NCBI GenBank assembly: GCA_023014365.1
Contig: JAEBUN010000027.1
Location: forward strand, 558,001-622,000
Source: Lepiota brunneoincarnata
Lineage: Eukaryota > Basidiomycota > Agaricomycetes > Agaricales > Agaricaceae
Reading direction: 5' to 3'
DNA: 64,000 bases
Below the pieces are notes generated by a model, which searched no databases, had not been told where the DNA came from, and saw nothing but the letters and a program-made list of their open reading frames with translations. The translations under genes and the position numbers were made by a program. Of the stretch, positions 43,775-56,166 are shown in pieces. The stretch's first letter is position 1. Every line of letters begins with the position of its first letter.

Positions 43775-46768
43775 TAGAGTAACACCACAAGAGAAAGAAG
43801 AATTAAAGAAATTCACAGGAGAAAACCTTCAAAAAGGTTACATACAAAATTCACAATCACCAATGGCATCTTCCTTCTTCTTTGTTGGAAAGAAAGGAGG
43901 AGATCTACAACTGTGCCAAGATTATCAATATCTCAATGATAATACAGTCAAAAATGCATATCTGATACCTAGCATTGGAAGAATTAGAGCCAAATTGAGG
44001 GGATCAAAATATTTCACCAAATTGGACATACAAATGGGATACAATAATATCTGAATAAAAGATGAAGATCAATGGAAAGCAGCATTTAGAACACCATATG
44101 GATTTTACAAGCCAATAGTAATGTTCTCAGAATGACTAACTCATCAGTGACATTCCAAAGTATAATGGATAACTTGTTTAAAGAACTTATGGAAAAAGGA
44201 GGAGTTATAGTTTATATGGGTGACATATTGATCCATGCAAAATCAAAAGAACAGTTGGATTTCCTAACCATGGAAGTTTTAGAAATCCTGGACAAGAACA
44301 ATCTTTACCTCAAGACAGAAAAATGTTTTTTTGAACAGGAACAACTTAAATACCTAGAAATTATTATCAAGACTGACTCCTTAGAATTGGATCCTATTAA
44401 ATTGGATGGTATTAAAGATTGGCCACAACCACAAAAGGTTAAACATGTCTGGCAATTTATTGGATTTTGCAATTGCTACAGGAAATTACGAAGGACTATG
44501 CAAAGATAAGTCACTCACTTAATAATTTACTTAGGAAAACAACAAATTTCCAATGGAACAATAATGTAGAAGTAGCTTTCAATGCCCTCAAGCAACATTT
44601 CATGAATAAGCTTATCCTACAGATGGTAGATCAGATGAAGCCTTTTGAGATAGAATATGATGCTTCTGCATTTGCAACAGGAGCAGTTCTCTTACAGAGG
44701 GATACTAACAGGGATAAATATCCAGTGGCCTATGATTCACATTCTCTTAATTCCTGCTGAATAGAACTATCACTGTTCTGGCCAGGAATTCTTGTTGATC
44801 ATTCACACCTTACAGGAATAGATTTATTATCTTTATGGTTCACCTTTGCCTAGTCTTTATTTGGACAGATCATGAGAATTTAACAAGGTGGAAGGAACCC
44901 CAGAATCTTACCAAGTAGCAAGCTCATTGGATGTTGTATATGATGAAGTTTAATTATAAGATCAAATATCTTCCTAGATCAAAGAATGGTCCTATGGATG
45001 CTTTGTCCTGATGACCTAATCATGAACCTTCCAAGCCCAATACTCAGGGTTTGGTTGCTATTCCTAGTGACAGATACAGTGACCTGCAAACTGTTCCAAT
45101 GTTTTGTACTTTTGACTTAAAGTAGTAATAGCTCAATGAATAAAATGGCTCAATTTGTGAAAATACTTACAAACATAGCCATATATGTCATATCTGACCC
45201 TGCAAAGTCGCATTATGTAATACCTCCAACTTAGATATTTATGAATTTTGTAAGCATTTTAAGTCATTGGAACAGCTTTGTCAATGACATATTATACCAG
45301 GCCATCCTATTATTTCTAGTACTTAGAGTAGCCCCCCTTGGATTTGAGGACAGCTGCTACTCTTCTAGGCATACTTTCAATTAACTTCTGATACTCAGAA
45401 GCTGAAATTGCATCCCACTCCTTCTCTACCCTCTATCACAACTCCTTTATACCCTTGGGAGGAGATTCATACTCTCCCAGCTTTCTCTTCAAATAATCCT
45501 ATAAATGTTCAATGGAGTTGAGGTCAGGTGACTGTGCTGGCCAGGTTAGGAGCCTAAAATGATTTTTTTGAACCATTCTTTGGCCAATATACTCTTGTAT
45601 TTGGGATCATTATCTTGCTGAAAGATGATATCTCAGGGTTTAAGCTTGTACCACCAGAGACTCTTCTTCAAATCCTCCTCCAAAATTTGCACAGATAACT
45701 CTGCATCCATCCTTTCATCAATCTTCACTGCATAGCCTGGGCCATCCCACAGCATACAGCCCCAAACCATCACTGATCCTCCTCTATACATACTTCAGAG
45801 TTTTCTTAACTAATCTTTCACATGAGTCTCTCTCCCTTCTTTTTCCATGCCCACTTCCTCCCATCTGACCCCAAATGATTAATTTTGGTCTCATTAGACT
45901 ATTCAACCAGCTTCCAGTCCTCCACAGTCCAATGCTGATGTATCAGAGCAAAATCCAGTCTAGGTCTCCTATGCTTGTCAGAGAGCAAAGGCTTTTTTTG
46001 CTTGACTACAGCCTTCATTCCTGCCTGTTTGAGATGCCTTGCCATAGTATGTGAAGAGACTGATGTCCCAATGATGGGAGTAAGAGATTTGGCCATATCT
46101 ACAGCAGTTTCAGCCTTGCTAGCAGAGATAAGATGGATAGCATGCTAGATATTGGTAGTAGAGAGTTTTGAAGGATGTCCTCCAAGTGATTTGGTAAGGC
46201 TGGAACAATTTTTAGAGGCTAGTCTGGATATGGTACTGCACCCAACACCAGTAATGGCCTGAATTTTAGTATAGAAATGATGAGAATTTAGCATAGAGAG
46301 GATAGTTTTCTTTAGAGTAGAAGATAATAGCTTCACGATAAGTGGGGGGGTTGAGAATGATGGGACATGGCTATCAGCAAATCTATTTATATGTCAAAGA
46401 TACATGGTCACATAACCTTGTTGATTCACAATCAATGGAGTTATGTAATTGCTTGGATTAGTATCAAAAATCACCATTGATAAAACTGTTCCAATAACTT
46501 AAAATGCTTACAAAATTCATGATTACCTCATTTGGAGCTATTATATAACGCAACTTTGCAGGGTCAGATATGACCTATTTGGCTATGTTTATAAGTATTT
46601 TCACAAATTGAGCCATTTTATTCATTGAGCTATTACTACTTTAAGTCAAAAGTACAAAACATTGGAACAGTTTTGTGGGTCACTGTAGGTTAATGTTATT
46701 ACTTCTGATTTGAAGAAGCATATTGCCTTTTCCCCTTCTCCGATTGAACCTTCTGATGACTTCATCCT
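43775..46768 (+). mobile_element. Gy3: diverged gypsy pol fragment, interrupted by Tc1-C
   Basis: RT from VTPQEKEELKKFTGENLQKG to [15 protein letters not shown] at 43781-44053, with catalytic-region remnant VYMGDILIHAKS near 44210, where the usual MDD reads MGD. Connection and RNase H follow (YDASAFATGAVLLQRD near 44650), then SKNGPMDALS near 44990. After Tc1-C it continues for about 80 bp (46688-46768). It is related to Gy1 but clearly divergent. CpG is almost absent (none in 44101-44460 by hand count), so it is very old. Confidence 0.8.
45077..46685 (-). mobile_element. Tc1-C: complete Tc1/mariner element in Gy3
   Basis: 1,609 bp between TA dinucleotides (45075-45076, 46686-46687), termini CAGTGACC...GGTCACTG. 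Arms of about 207 bp (45077-45283, 46478-46685), each bounded by inverted CTGTTCCAATG-type motifs. Transposase pieces on the minus strand: helix-turn-helix GVGCSTISRLASKNCSSL (46336-46145), VSSHTMARHLKQAGMKAV and HWTVEDWKLVE (46096-45899), then NETKINHLGSDGRKW. Multiple stops; dead. Confidence 0.87.
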
Positions 46769-47613
46769 ACAAGCACAAGGATTGGGTAGTGGAAGATTGG
46801 AAATGGATATTATAGACAGATGAAATAAAAATCAACAAGCTTGGGTCATATGAGAAGATGTATAAGGGGGAAGAACTCTTAGACAAGACTATTATTCCTA
46901 CTATTAAGTATGAAGGTGGTAGTAACATTATGGTATGGCAGGCTATGGGATGAAAAGGAGTAGGAATGTTAGTGGAGGTTGAAGAGGATTATAGATGTTG
47001 AGCAGTACTGTGAGATTTTAGAGTATAGGGTGGTGAACAGGTTTGAAACTTTGGAGATAGAGAAGAAGGAGTAGGTATTCCAGGAGGATAATGATCCAAA
47101 ATACAAGTCTAAAAGGGCAACAAAGTGGTTTCAAGATAACAATATGCAAGTTCTATTATGGCCAGCACAATTTCCTGACTCCAAATCCATTAAACACCTT
47201 TGGATATACCTGAAGAACCAGTTGAAGGGATATGAGAGACCACTTGAGAGGATATATGAATTATGGAACAGGTTGGTAGTAAAATGGGATAGGATTGCTG
47301 CAGAAAGGTGTCAAAAACTTATAGAAAGCATGACAAGAAGGCTCAAGGCAGTTATCAAGGTAAACAGAGGGTATACAATGTATAAATTAGGAAAATGATA
47401 GAGAGTCAAAAAACTGTCCCAATGAGTTAATATCTTAAATGATTAAATACTCCATTACTTCTTGGACAAATCATGTAATTTAAACGGATTCAGGATCTCA
47501 ATATGCTATATTATTATTGTTTATTTTCCCAAGTATTTATATAATCATCTTGGTCCACTATTAGCTGACCTTTCCAAATGGTGGAAACATTGGGACAGTT
47601 TTTTGATCCACTG
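46769..47613 (+). mobile_element. Tc1-A2: 3' half of a Tc1-A element
   Basis: Plus-strand transposase C-terminal half, with KINKLGS near 46835, a D-rich segment QEDNDPKYKSKRA near 47080 and PDSKSIKHLWIYLKNQLKGY near 47175, where the catalytic Glu of the usual IEH is Lys. Then the 215-bp arm (47399-47613) followed by TA. The 5' half is missing; the left junction with Gy3 is abrupt at about 46768. Confidence 0.8.
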
Positions 47614-49302
47614 TATATAGTAAGGACATAGCTAGTTGAAGTAGTATATAAGGATACAGTACAGTACAGTAACAAAAGTTTTGCAAAAACAATAAAGACA
47701 AACAATGCATTAATCATTAAAAATATTCACTACACTACCACAACTGCATCTAAAATTATGTTAATATTTTGTATAGCAGCCCTTGGCCTCATAGACTGCC
47801 TGAGCATGATTGGGCATGCTCTTGACCAGGTCATTAATATAATTTATATCAATCATTCTCCACTCCTCCTGAATTACCTCCCAAAGTTTGTCAAGGTTTT
47901 GGAGGATTTCCACTTGGTTTTTTATTCTGACTTTGAGGTATTTCCATACATGTTTGATGGAATTGAAGTCTGGTGACTGAGCTGGGTGTGGAAGCTCATT
48001 GATGAGATGGGATTTGCAGAATTGTCAGGTGATCTTTGCCTGGTGGACTGGAGCTCCATCTTCCATCACTGCTATCTGTTTTTTTTTCTCTGATAAATTC
48101 CCATAAAAATCCCACTATGGTCCACTAAGGATGAGGCTAATATAATCTGCAGCCATCCTTGCACCCTTGGGTATACAAACCAGTGGACCAAGTTTTCCAT
48201 GTGCCATGCACCCCCATATCATAAGACTCTGTCTTCCAGACTTGAAAGTAGGGGTTAAACACCTTTTTGTGTACCTCTCACCAGGTCTCCTCCATACCCA
48301 AACTACCTTTGAACTCTTTCCAATCTCCAAAGCCTCATTGGTCCAAATTACATGTCTCCAGTCCTCCTCCATCCACCTCCAATATTCTCTTGCCTATACC
48401 ATCCTGGCTTTGACATGGGAGGGCTTAAGAAATGGTTTCTTTGCAGAAATGTGTTGGCTAAGACCAAATTGATACCTAATGGCATGCTGGATAGTATGGG
48501 GATGAGCAGGGGAGTTGAGAAAAGTGTTTCCTGTATGGGTGATCTTGCAGAGAGTTTGGTGTCTATTTCTCTCCAGCACAATTTTGAGGTGTCACATTGC
48601 CCTGTCATCAAATAAGGAAGGTCTCCCAGACCTGGGAGCATCCTCATGATGACCCTGCTCTTTGTGCCTATGGATAACCTGATAGACAGTGGAAATGTGG
48701 ACTCCAAAGAAATTAGCAATTTCATGAGCAGGAATACCCTTCTGATGCCTTGCACATACAGTGGCGTCCAAAAGTATTGCACCATCACATGACCAACAGA
48801 TCAACTCTCTCTCGTTCTTCAAGATCATTGTTGTTTCATCCATAAATTATATTGACAGAGAGCTAAGCATGTAGGGAATCAATTTATAGTAGTAGAGAGA
48901 CATAATATACAGAATTTAAATCAAAAAATGAGGAGGAGTGTGAAAAGGATGGTGCAATACTTTTGGACATCACCTATTAAGAGATAGGATTAGAGCATTG
49001 TGGGATGAAAACAAAACCATTCACCTCAAAACAAGTTAGTACTTGGTGTTTCCACCCCAGGCCTTAATTACTGCCTCAACACGATGAGGCATACTCTCAA
49101 AAAGGGTGTCCAAATTTTCTTGAGATATATTACCCCATTCCTCCTGAAGAGCAGCCCACATCTCATCCTGGTTGCGAGGAAGAGGGTCGCGGGCACACAC
49201 AAGACAATCCAATTGGTCCCATGCATGCTCTATAATGTTCATATCAGGGCTTGAGGGTGGTCAGTCCAAGCAGCAAATTTTTTTCTTCTTGAAAAATTCC
49301 TT

Positions 49303-50620
49303 AGGTGAAAAGGTAGAAACTTTCGTAGGTTTTAATATAGATAGTGGGCTTGTTTTCACTAAGCTTAGCCGCAATTCGATAAGCTTAAGCTAATACAAGT
49401 GGAATGAGATAGATAAAGAACAGTTTCATCTTTTAGGATGTTCTGGGGGTGCGTTCTGACAGCAAAATTCAAGAGAGTAGTGTTTTTAGAGGTTAACAAA
49501 CAGCTGTTGAAGTTATCTTAGCCGTACAGTGCAACAATGAAAGGACAATCCCTGTCAATTCAAAGTGCTGGGTCTCTGGTCTCTGGTCTCTGGTCTCTGG
49601 TCTCTGAACTCTGGTCTCTGTCTCTGCCTCTGTCTCTAGCACTCTGGAACTCCAAACTCTGAACTCTGGTCTCTGTCTCTGTCTCTGGGTTGGTCGACGA
49701 CCGAAGAAATCACACTTAACGACGCACACTAAATAGCCCTCTGAAACCATTCTTGATCACGGCTTGCAGACTTGTGTGTGGAAGCGGGGGTGAGACCTCT
49801 TGCTTCTCCATGAACAAGTGCGACCGTATTTATATTGTTTAGATACATACGAGAGATAGTAAATATGAAATAGAAAACAATAAGCTTAATTGTTACAGGC
49901 ACTGTAGAACATTTTGGAAGGTTTGGCAGCATTTCTACCTCACCCTGGGTTATGGGTTTTTCTCTGATTAACGAATGGCAATCCAGCCAGACAGTGTTCT
50001 GTGCTTGTCTGCATTATTCTGCTGTCCACATGAGCACGTTAAGTTTCCGGATCAATTATGATCGGAATGTATAGTAGTATGGACAATCCCTTGATCCGTT
50101 GTAATTAATCTCAGTTAAGCAGTATGCCGAAGTGCCGGGACCCACAAAGCACTCGTTAATTAGGAGTCTTTGATATTTCTAGGGTTTGGGGCATTGGGTA
50201 TTGCCTCCCAAACGTTGGATGTTCCGTTCCGTGGTCCGGTCATCATTATTGAACTCGCTATAGACGTAATATGCCTGCGACAGCCACTAAGTACATTCTT
50301 TTATGTTCAAACACATTCGGGTTCATCAGAAAACTGCTCGTAAGGTCCCTTGATGTGACTGGGGTATACTCGATAGGCTATGTAGAGTCCAGAATCCCTC
50401 CAGAGAGCTGTTCTGATAGTTTTGTTCACTAAGCTTAGTGATAATGAGCTGGTTTGAACACTTCCGAGGCTCGAATATCCTCAGTTCGGTCGAACTGGCT
50501 ACTACAGGATATAGTACCAATCCTCTATAGAGTTCTTTAATGATATAGCCAATGATTCTATGTAGAGAATTGTTCTGGAGTATGGAATTCATGTATAGGT
50601 GTGAAATTGGCAGTATCATC
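49303..50620. mobile_element. Unclassified 1.32-kb insertion in Tc1-E2
   Basis: Placed between VAK and EFF of the transposase; removing it rejoins the frame exactly. It is CpG-richer than its host element, suggesting a later arrival. No target duplication, terminal repeat or protein is recognised. It contains a CTCTGGT-type minisatellite at 49569-49690. Confidence 0.55.
49569..49690. repeat. CTCTGGT / TCTCTG minisatellite
   Basis: Runs of the heptamer CTCTGGT and hexamer TCTCTG, interspersed with ACTCTGAACTCTGG, over about 120 bp. On the minus strand this reads as QRPETRDQRPE-type repeats in a short frame, probably incidental. Confidence 0.8.
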
Positions 50621-52016
50621 GGCAACTTTACTCCTGTGTTTCGGATCGTTATCCTGCTGGAAAATTGGTGCGCTTCAACCTGTGGATCTCAGATTAAGAT
50701 CCTTGAGAGTCCCTAGATAAGACTTTTCAAGGATCTTGACATAATCTGGACCACACATGATGCTGGATATCTGATGTAACCTCCCTACCCCCCGACTAGT
50801 GATGCACCCCCAAACCATAATATTCCCCCCCCCCTGTGTTTGATGTTCTTCTTGGTAAATTGAGGGTCCAGGGCCTGTCTGGTCTTCATCCCAAGCATAT
50901 TGACGGCCATCTGACTTGAAAAGGAGGAATTTAGATTCATCGGAGAAAATTACCTCCTTCCAGTCATCAACCGTCCAATCAGAATGCTGGCGTGCCCACG
51001 CAAGTCACTTCTTCTGATTGATTGGAGAAATGTAGGGACGGGGCCTCCTGACTCGGCATATCAATCCTTTCTCCTTTAGGGAGTGTGCTACTGTTTGGTG
51101 TGACACACCCAGGAAGGTGGTTTTAGCCAATTCAGTTGCATTGGATACCTCCGTTTGGGCAAAAAGCCGGGCCCCAACTTGCACTTGGCGCTCATCCAGC
51201 TTTTGAGGGCAACCAGATTTGGGCCTGACATAATATGGATCTTCAGTTTTGGAGAATCTGTCGAGTACACGGCTGACAGTAGAGTGATGGATACTGATCC
51301 TTGACCCAATCTGTCTATGGGTCATCCCAGAAGACTGGAGTTCAACAATGCGAGCAACTTTAGATAGGGAAGTATAGACCATGGTGTAATGAGGCTGAAT
51401 GATGCAAAAAACTTGAGGTTTGTTCACTCTGGCTTCACCTATATAGCTTCAAAGGTGGTTGAACTTAGATGTCCAAAAGAAATGCACCATAGGTGTGGCA
51501 CTAAAACATGAATTTTATTCCTAGAATACATTATACAACAAAGTTTCATTGCCATGATGATTCCTTGTGTCCTGGAGCACAAAACAGCATACTTTGTTTC
51601 ACCTCAAGTGTTACATGAAATAGATAAGTGAGATCAAGAGATCAGGTCATATGATGGTGTGATACTTTTGGATGCCACTGTATTAGGGAGCGTAGTTCAG
51701 GGACAGTATTCTTTTGTCCAGCTATTTTTGGCATGTAGAGTAGAGTTGTTGATCAGCAGGAATATTTTTTGTTTATTGTTAAACAAGGTCATGTGACAGA
51801 TTTTTGCAAAACTTTTGCTACTTTATTGTACATCTGCATGTATCCTCATCTTAGTGTTATAAAGTTCTTGCCTCCTATACCTCTTTGCCATAACTGGCTG
51901 GACTTATAGTGCTCCATCATCTCCAAGTCATACTTAATAGGATAGGACCAAGTCTGTATAGACATCCTGTGTCAAACTCCATGCTACTTAAGAGCAAACA
52001 TCTAATCCAAGTAATA

Positions 52017-52636
52017 CCAGCTAGTCTTAGATGAGCACCACTCTCTCTCATTGTGCATTGCCACACACAGGCCAGTACAGCACATGTGTTCAGACATCAC
52101 TGGATGTAGGAAGTGTCCACATATTCCCAATGTGATAGGCATGTACAGGTACCACCTCCCCATTAATGCATACTTTTATTGTGGGAAGTATTCACACTGC
52201 TGATATCATGGGAGTGACCACACATTCTAGATATAGCAGTCATTACAAGTATAAGTGCTGTTGATGGAGAGTATCCATGTATTTCTAATATGGAAGCTGT
52301 GTACATTCCACATAGTCATGAACCCTCATTATTTGCACCAAACCAGAGGATATCTAAGTCAGGCCCAATAAAGAGCATCAAGGTTCTTCAAGTTTGGTTA
52401 CTGAAAAGCACTACAAGAGTGTTGGTCAAGGATTTATGAGACGGGTATTATTTTATGATGTTTCTGTTCCATTGATAGCCTTATTACAGATTTATCTGCA
52501 CCTTGCACACTGCCCTTTTTATCTTCTCACCTTTTGTTTCCTAATTTTCTGCTAACATAGTTGATTCCCCCATCTCCCAGATATGATTTTCCTCTTCATT
52601 TCAGTATAGGAAACATATATTTAATTGTAGTTATCC
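52017..52636. other. Unassigned sequence
   Basis: About 620 bp of low-CpG DNA with loosely repeated phrases such as GAAGTGTCCACATATTCC and GGAGAGTATCCATGTATTTC, perhaps a decayed minisatellite. No gene or terminal structure seen. Confidence 0.4.
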
Positions 52637-53029
52637 TGTTACCCAGGTTAGGGGTTTGCTCTTGAGTAGTATGGTGTTTGAGGCAAGATGGCTATACAGA
52701 CTTGGTCTTGTCCTACTAGGCATGACTTAGAGACAATGGAGCACTATAGTCCAGCCGGTTTTAAGGGCAAAGAGGTATAGGAGGCAAGAACTGTATAACA
52801 CTAAGATAAGGATACATAGTAATGTACTGTATTCTTATATAATACTAAGTGTGGCTATGCTCCTACTATAAGTAGGCAGACCTGAGTAACTATGAGTCAG
52901 AGATAAGGCAATGAGGCATAGACTTAATATAGTCTTTCTGATGTACACTACTGATAGTTTCATAGTGACATTTGATATGAGAGAATAATCTAAACATAGC
53001 TGTCCTTCTGATATGGAATTCTGATAACA
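52637..53029 (-). repeat. Solo LTR, Gy1-type
   Basis: 393 bp, TGTTACCC...TGATAACA, closely matching the Gy1a and Gy1c LTRs. The flanks TATCC (52632-52636) and TATTC (53030-53034) look like a 5-bp target duplication with one transition. Confidence 0.82.
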
Positions 53030-53429
53030 TATTCTGTATATAAAGTACAGACCCCAGAGATGAGCTCTCCAGTGAACAAAAAAGACTCAGAAACCTTTTC
53101 TCAATATTAGTCTCTGATCTTCTCTTCTAAACAATACATCTCCTAGGTTTTTGAAGCCTTGTGGTTACACCATTTTTTCTTTGTGTTTTACTTCATTTCA
53201 GCTCATTTCAGCTTATTTTGCTCAGCCATCTCTGCCTTGACACCATCCATCTGTAGGAGAGTCCAAGTCTCTTCACTAGTAAATGTTCAAGATAAGCTAA
53301 ACCTGACAATGAACACCAGATCACAACCCTCAGGGTAGTCATGCCCTTACACACTCTCCCTTACTGCCTTGCCTTGAGACTATTTATCTATCATTGCTTT
53401 AATTCCCACTCATCCAGCACTGTGCCCTC

Positions 53430-54115
53430 ACACTTTTTGGATGAAGCAGCATCCATATTTGGAAGAAGGAGTGAAAGAGGGAGGGATAACTAGGGAGGAA
53501 ATCTTTGAAACTGTCATAGCCTGTGCAATTGTAAGCATTCAATATTCAGTCTCTATACCAAAAAAAAACAATGAAGCTCAAGCCCAAAATGTCCATCAGG
53601 TATACATGATAGCTATGCATGATGGCCTGCAAGGCTGCACCATTCCACAAATCATGCAACAGGTTCTCTGAACCATTCAAAGTGATGGTGAGCAACACAG
53701 CAGCACCTCCATCCCCCCCCCCCCACTACAAATAACACTTGTCAAATACAGAAATTGCTGAACAAAAGGCTGAGATGGTGCAGTAGCTCCACATATCAGG
53801 ATTGTGAACTTGGTTGTTTTTGTCTTAGTCTACATACCCATCTATCTACATCTTCCTGTTTTGTCTGCTTCCCTCCCCCCCTACCCAAACAATGAAATAT
53901 GATGTATATCCAGTGGTGTGTCCTATGGGGTGCTTAATATGTGAGAAAGGAATTGGTGAAGCAGATAAGTGGCTGCAGGTGTAATGACTACTACTCATCA
54001 CTGCTAGCAATTGCATGATAAATGTAAGTAATATATTTGGAATCTGCATTAAATTTGGCACCATCTCACATATTTTTATATAGCTAATTAGTATTTAAGC
54101 AGTTGATGACATAGG
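53430..54115 (+). repeat. Inverted-repeat arm 1 (unknown element)
   Basis: About 650 bp that recurs in reverse orientation at 57000-57560. The shared part includes a short frame (EEGVKEGGITREEIF, then NNEAQAQNVHQ), the block AACCATTCAAAGTGATGGTGAG, a poly-C tract, and an A-rich/T-rich tail. The two copies probably are opposite insertions of one unknown family. No known protein domain is evident. Confidence 0.65.
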
Positions 54116-54615
54116 TAATAGGTAAGTTACACTGTTTATAAGTATTATATGTATGACTTAGTGATCAAATTTTTATAGGAAGTTGTAGTATAGTGGTCTT
54201 AATCACTATTATTACTTGTATTTCCTTAAGGTCTTGGGTTTAAATCCTGGTAATAGATGTATTTTATTGGTGGCTCAAATTTCTTTCAGTCTGTTTGGAT
54301 CTACATGGACTTATTTGGACACCTAGGGGAGTGTAAATTACTCAAAGATGTGGTGGATATAAGGAATATCAGGAGAAAATTCTAAATAACTTGTGAAGGA
54401 GATTTTTGCAGCCCATGTGACTATCATATTCCTGGTTGGAATAAGATTCTGGATTCAATAGTATAATATTTCCTTTTTTGGAAATGATGTAAATTTCAAA
54501 AATAATGTCATCAGATTTGCAATTTTATTCTGATCAAGAATATACTACTCATATGTTCTAAAAGAATTTCCTTCACAAATTATTCACATTTTTCTGTAAA
54601 TAATAAATTTAATTA

Positions 54616-56166
54616 CAGTAGGCATCAAAACACTTCCAATGTTTTTTTATTTTCAGTTATTCCTTGAATAGCTCTAGAAATACTAAAGCTAGGGACTTCA
54701 TTTTTTAAAATTTATATACTCCTATATCTTATCTACAGATTGGTATAGTTATGATTATATAATATTTCCTTTTAGGAATGTGGTGAATTAAACAATATTT
54801 TCAGTGCATTGGAAGGGTTTGCAGCTCATTAAACACAATATACAATTATAGGTATTCAAGTACTTGGTATAGCCTCCCCTGGCCTGCAAAATGGCCTGAA
54901 CCCTCCTAGGCATACTTTCAATCAAATGCTGACACACTGAAGGTGGAATCTTATTTCACTCTACCTCTGTCCTCTCTTACAACTCTAATATTCCCCTAGG
55001 AGGAGTATGATACTCCTCCTACCTCCTTTTGATGTAAGTTCATAGGTGTTCAATAGGGTTGAGGTCAGGAGACTGTGGGGGCCATACCATAACCTCCAGT
55101 TTAACTTTTTTAAACTACTTTGTGACCATTCTACTCTTGTATTTGAGGTTATTGTCTTGCTGAAAGATAATATCCCTTGTCTTTTTCTTGTACCATCCAA
55201 GGCTCTACTGCAGTCCATCCTCCAAAATACTGACATAAAGGTCAGCATCCATCTTCCCTTCAATTCTGCATGGGAATCCCCCCCCTTCCCACAACATACA
55301 GCCCTAGACCATGATGGAACCTCCTCCAAACTTTCTAGTTCCATCTACCAGCTTAGCTTTTAACTTCTCTGACACCCTTCTCCAAACCCAATGCCTCCCA
55401 TGTGATCCCAAATGATTGATTTTGGTCTCATCTGACCAAACTACCCTCTTCCAGTCTTCTAAAGTCCAGTTGGCATGTGCTTTTGCCCACTCCATCCCCT
55501 TCTGCTGGTGAGTGGTGCTGAGAAAAGGTTATTTCACCTTGACTACAGCTTTCATTCTAGCTCCCTTGAGTGCTCTGCAAACTGTACTGGTAGAGAGAGA
55601 TTGCTGGGTCATATCTTGAAGTGATTTGGTGACCTGGACAGCATTATCAATCTTTTGGGAGGTGATCAGTTTGATGGCATAATGGGTGTCAGAGGAGGAA
55701 AGCTTGGATGGACAGCCACCAACAGACTTGGAGAGTGTTGATCAATATTTGGAGTGAAAGTCTGGATATGGTACTAAGGCTTAGGGTCATAGTAGAAGAG
55801 ATTTGGATAGCAGAAACCCCTTTGTCTAGGAGAGAGAGGATATGATTGATGTGAGTAGTAGAAAGTGATCTCATGGCAGGATAAGGTGGGTTGGGGAGTT
55901 GGGTTAGGCATGGGAAGTAAGCACCTGTATATATACATAATCCCACATAAGCACATGATTTTTATTTGCATCTATTTGATTGCATTAAACAAAACTTTAC
56001 CACATTCCCAAAAAGGAATGTTATGTAATCATAACTATACCAATCTGTAGATAAGATATAGGAGTATATATATTTAAAATATGAAGTCCCTAGCTTTAGT
56101 ATCTCTAGAGCTATTTAAGGAATAACTGAAAGTAAAAAAACATTGGTAGGGTTTTAATGCCTACTG
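54616..56166 (-). mobile_element. Tc1-D: complete Tc1/mariner element
   Basis: 1,551 bp between TA dinucleotides (54614-54615, 56167-56168); termini CAGTAGGCAT...ATGCCTACTG with inverted repeats of roughly 170 bp. An inner inverted motif (CATTGGAAGGGTTT) lies at about 54811-54826, some 210 bp inside the left end; the right one is decayed. Minus-strand transposase fragments: HINHILSLLDKGVSAIQIS (near 55890), then NWTLEDWKRVVWSDETKINH (55470) with an Asp, and FGGGSIMV. Many stops. Confidence 0.87.

Larger units (their letters stand above)
48759..51680 (-). mobile_element. Tc1-E2: complete Tc1/mariner element with a 1.3-kb insertion
   Basis: Flanked by TA (48757-48758, 51681-51682); termini CAGTGGCGTCC...GGATGCCACTG. 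Arms of 216 and 214 bp, each bounded by inverted copies of the terminal motif. Minus-strand transposase: N-terminus 51427-51005 with ARIVELQSSGMTHRQIGSRI and STVSRVLDRFSK (helix-turn-helix), then SDWTVDDWKEVIFSDESKF with Asp, FQQDNDPKHRSK with Asp near 50640, and SPDMNIIEHAWD with Glu near 49240. All three DDE residues remain, but frames are broken and the 49303-50620 insertion splits it. About 1.6 kb without the insertion. Confidence 0.88.
47667..51823 (-). mobile_element. Tc1-G: Tc1/mariner element, split by Tc1-E2
   Basis: Left end CAGTAACAAAAGTTTTGCAAAAA at 47667; right end with the inverse TTTTTGCAAAACTTTTGCTAC near 51800-51823. Transposase on the minus strand: start MPKIAGQKNTVPELRSLI (51735-51683), then, after Tc1-E2, HQKGIPAHEIANFFGVHIST (helix-turn-helix) to about 47780. 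DDE remnants: MEDGAPVHQAK with Asp, and SPDFNSIKHVW, where the expected Glu is Lys. It has in-frame stops. Unlike the other Tc1 families it lacks the inner inverted motif. Confidence 0.82.
47616..52016 (+). repeat. Gy1-type LTR remnant split by Tc1-G
   Basis: 47616-47664 (ACATAGCTAGTTG, then GTAGTATATAAGGATACAG) and 51826-52016 (ATCTTAGTGTTATAAAGTTC, on to CCAAGTAATA) are the two halves of a plus-strand Gy1-type LTR, broken at a TA by Tc1-G. The left end is further truncated by Tc1-A2. Only these two outer parts belong to the LTR. Confidence 0.7.
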
